The notes under the pieces were generated by a model, which was given only the letters and a program-made list of their open reading frames with translations, did no database searches and was not told the DNA's origin. A program made the position numbers and the translations under genes. 21,244 bases of DNA from JBCBSZ01 sp039185015 (GTDB taxonomy: Bacteria; Actinomycetota; Acidimicrobiia; Acidimicrobiales; Poriferisodalaceae), in contig JBCDAU010000062.1 in NCBI GenBank assembly GCA_039185015.1, positions 1 through 21,244 of the forward strand. Direction: 5' to 3'. Below, one piece after another: positions 20,847 through 21,244 of this stretch. Each line of letters opens with the position of its first letter. Position 1 is the first letter of the stretch.

Positions 20847-21244
20847 GTGCGCCTGATCGTCGGGACCGACCCGGCCGACGTCCCTGTGGCGCACGCCGCG
20901 GTGATCGTGAGCGGCACCGGTGGAGCGGCACGCGCCCGACGTTTCGGCGGCCTGCCGGTCGTCGCTCGGCCGCACGCGCTCCCGATCCGTTCCGGCGCGG
21001 TCGGCGAGGAGCTCCGGGCCGACGGCGCGTTCGCCTACTTGCCCGCCCCGGCGGTCGCCTCGGTCGTCGCCGAGTTGAACCGCGTCGCGGCGGACGATGC
21101 CTCGATCGTGGCGAGCGCCCAGGTCGAGCCCGGCCCCGTGGGTACGGCACGGCCGATCGCCGCGCTCGATCTGGCCGACCTCGTCGGTGCGGCGGACCGG
21201 GAGCCGTTCCACGATCGCCGATGTCGCAAGGACTGGTGGCGTGT
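20847..21244 (+). CDS. unrecognised protein, 3' end beyond window
   Basis: An open frame from GTG 20847 to the end of the window (132 complete codons) with GC-heavy third positions. It begins 4 bases after the antiporter stop, so it is probably co-translated with it. It starts MRLIVGTDPADVPVAHAAVI (initiator GTG read as Met), continues with an Ala/Val-rich alpha/beta-like region (FGGLPVVARPHALPIRSG, VASVVAELNRVA) and ends at the edge with RRCRKDWWRV. No signal peptide or membrane segment is seen. I do not recognise a family. Its tight coupling suggests a role linked to the antiporter, but that is only context. Confidence 0.6.
   Translation, partial: MRLIVGTDPADVPVAHAAVIVSGTGGAARARRFGGLPVVARPHALPIRSGAVGEELRADGAFAYLPAPAVASVVAELNRVAADDASIVASAQVEPGPVGTARPIAALDLADLVGAADREPFHDRRCRKDWWR

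Overview
This window is very GC-rich, with GC-heavy third codon positions, many GTG starts and several start codons lying 6-8 bases after a TAnnnT -10 box (leaderless architecture). With the ftsR-like / bifunctional-nuclease / second-MerR gene order and three crotonases, this points to a high-GC actinobacterium, most likely of the Acidimicrobiia. The phylum is fairly secure; the class is an inference. Nothing in the window requires a phage, IS element, CRISPR array or RNA gene.

Left edge (1-3019): bases 1 to about 215 encode, on the minus strand, a fragment of a CHAT-domain peptidase containing its catalytic-His motif. This meets, head-on and without a start codon for either, the C-terminal half of an FtsR-type MerR regulator on the plus strand. 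The meeting point is a perfect 12-bp GCC-rich inverted repeat, so this is either an inversion or an assembly chimera. Then follow a bifunctional-nuclease (DUF151) protein, a 2-TM/RCK potassium-channel-like protein with an unusual TVGYRE filter, and a ResR/Rv1830-type MerR regulator. The promoter of that regulator is bracketed by two palindromes.

Centre-left (3007-9481): a c-di-GMP-binding PilZ protein (minus) is divergent from an SDR oxidoreductase. A tight minus-strand sulfur operon follows: APS reductase (cysH), precorrin-2 dehydrogenase/ferrochelatase, uroporphyrinogen-III methyltransferase and sulfite reductase. Each junction has a 4-base start/stop overlap. The two middle genes make the siroheme needed by the last, so the operon encodes APS reduction to sulfide together with its cofactor. 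It is transcribed back-to-back with a class III CoA-transferase.

Centre (9509-15344): an apparent plus-strand operon holds a canonical enoyl-CoA hydratase, the ribosome-rescue hydrolase ArfB, an atypical crotonase and the DNA glycosylase MutM. A minus-strand Lpd-like flavoprotein disulfide reductase follows, then a thiolase-like protein whose -10 box sits inside a perfect palindrome.

Right (15362-21244): a single-TM zinc metallopeptidase (minus), a cyclophilin, a nitronate-monooxygenase-like flavoprotein with a third crotonase, a small leaderless hypothetical gene downstream of a DnaA-box-like sequence, and a CPA-type antiporter. The antiporter start codon overlaps the stop of a putative 15-codon leaderless leader peptide. 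The window ends inside an unrecognised gene. Apart from the broken left edge this is mostly chromosomal metabolic and housekeeping content. The most interesting signals are regulatory (palindromes on promoters, leaderless starts, leader peptide) and the left-edge junction.
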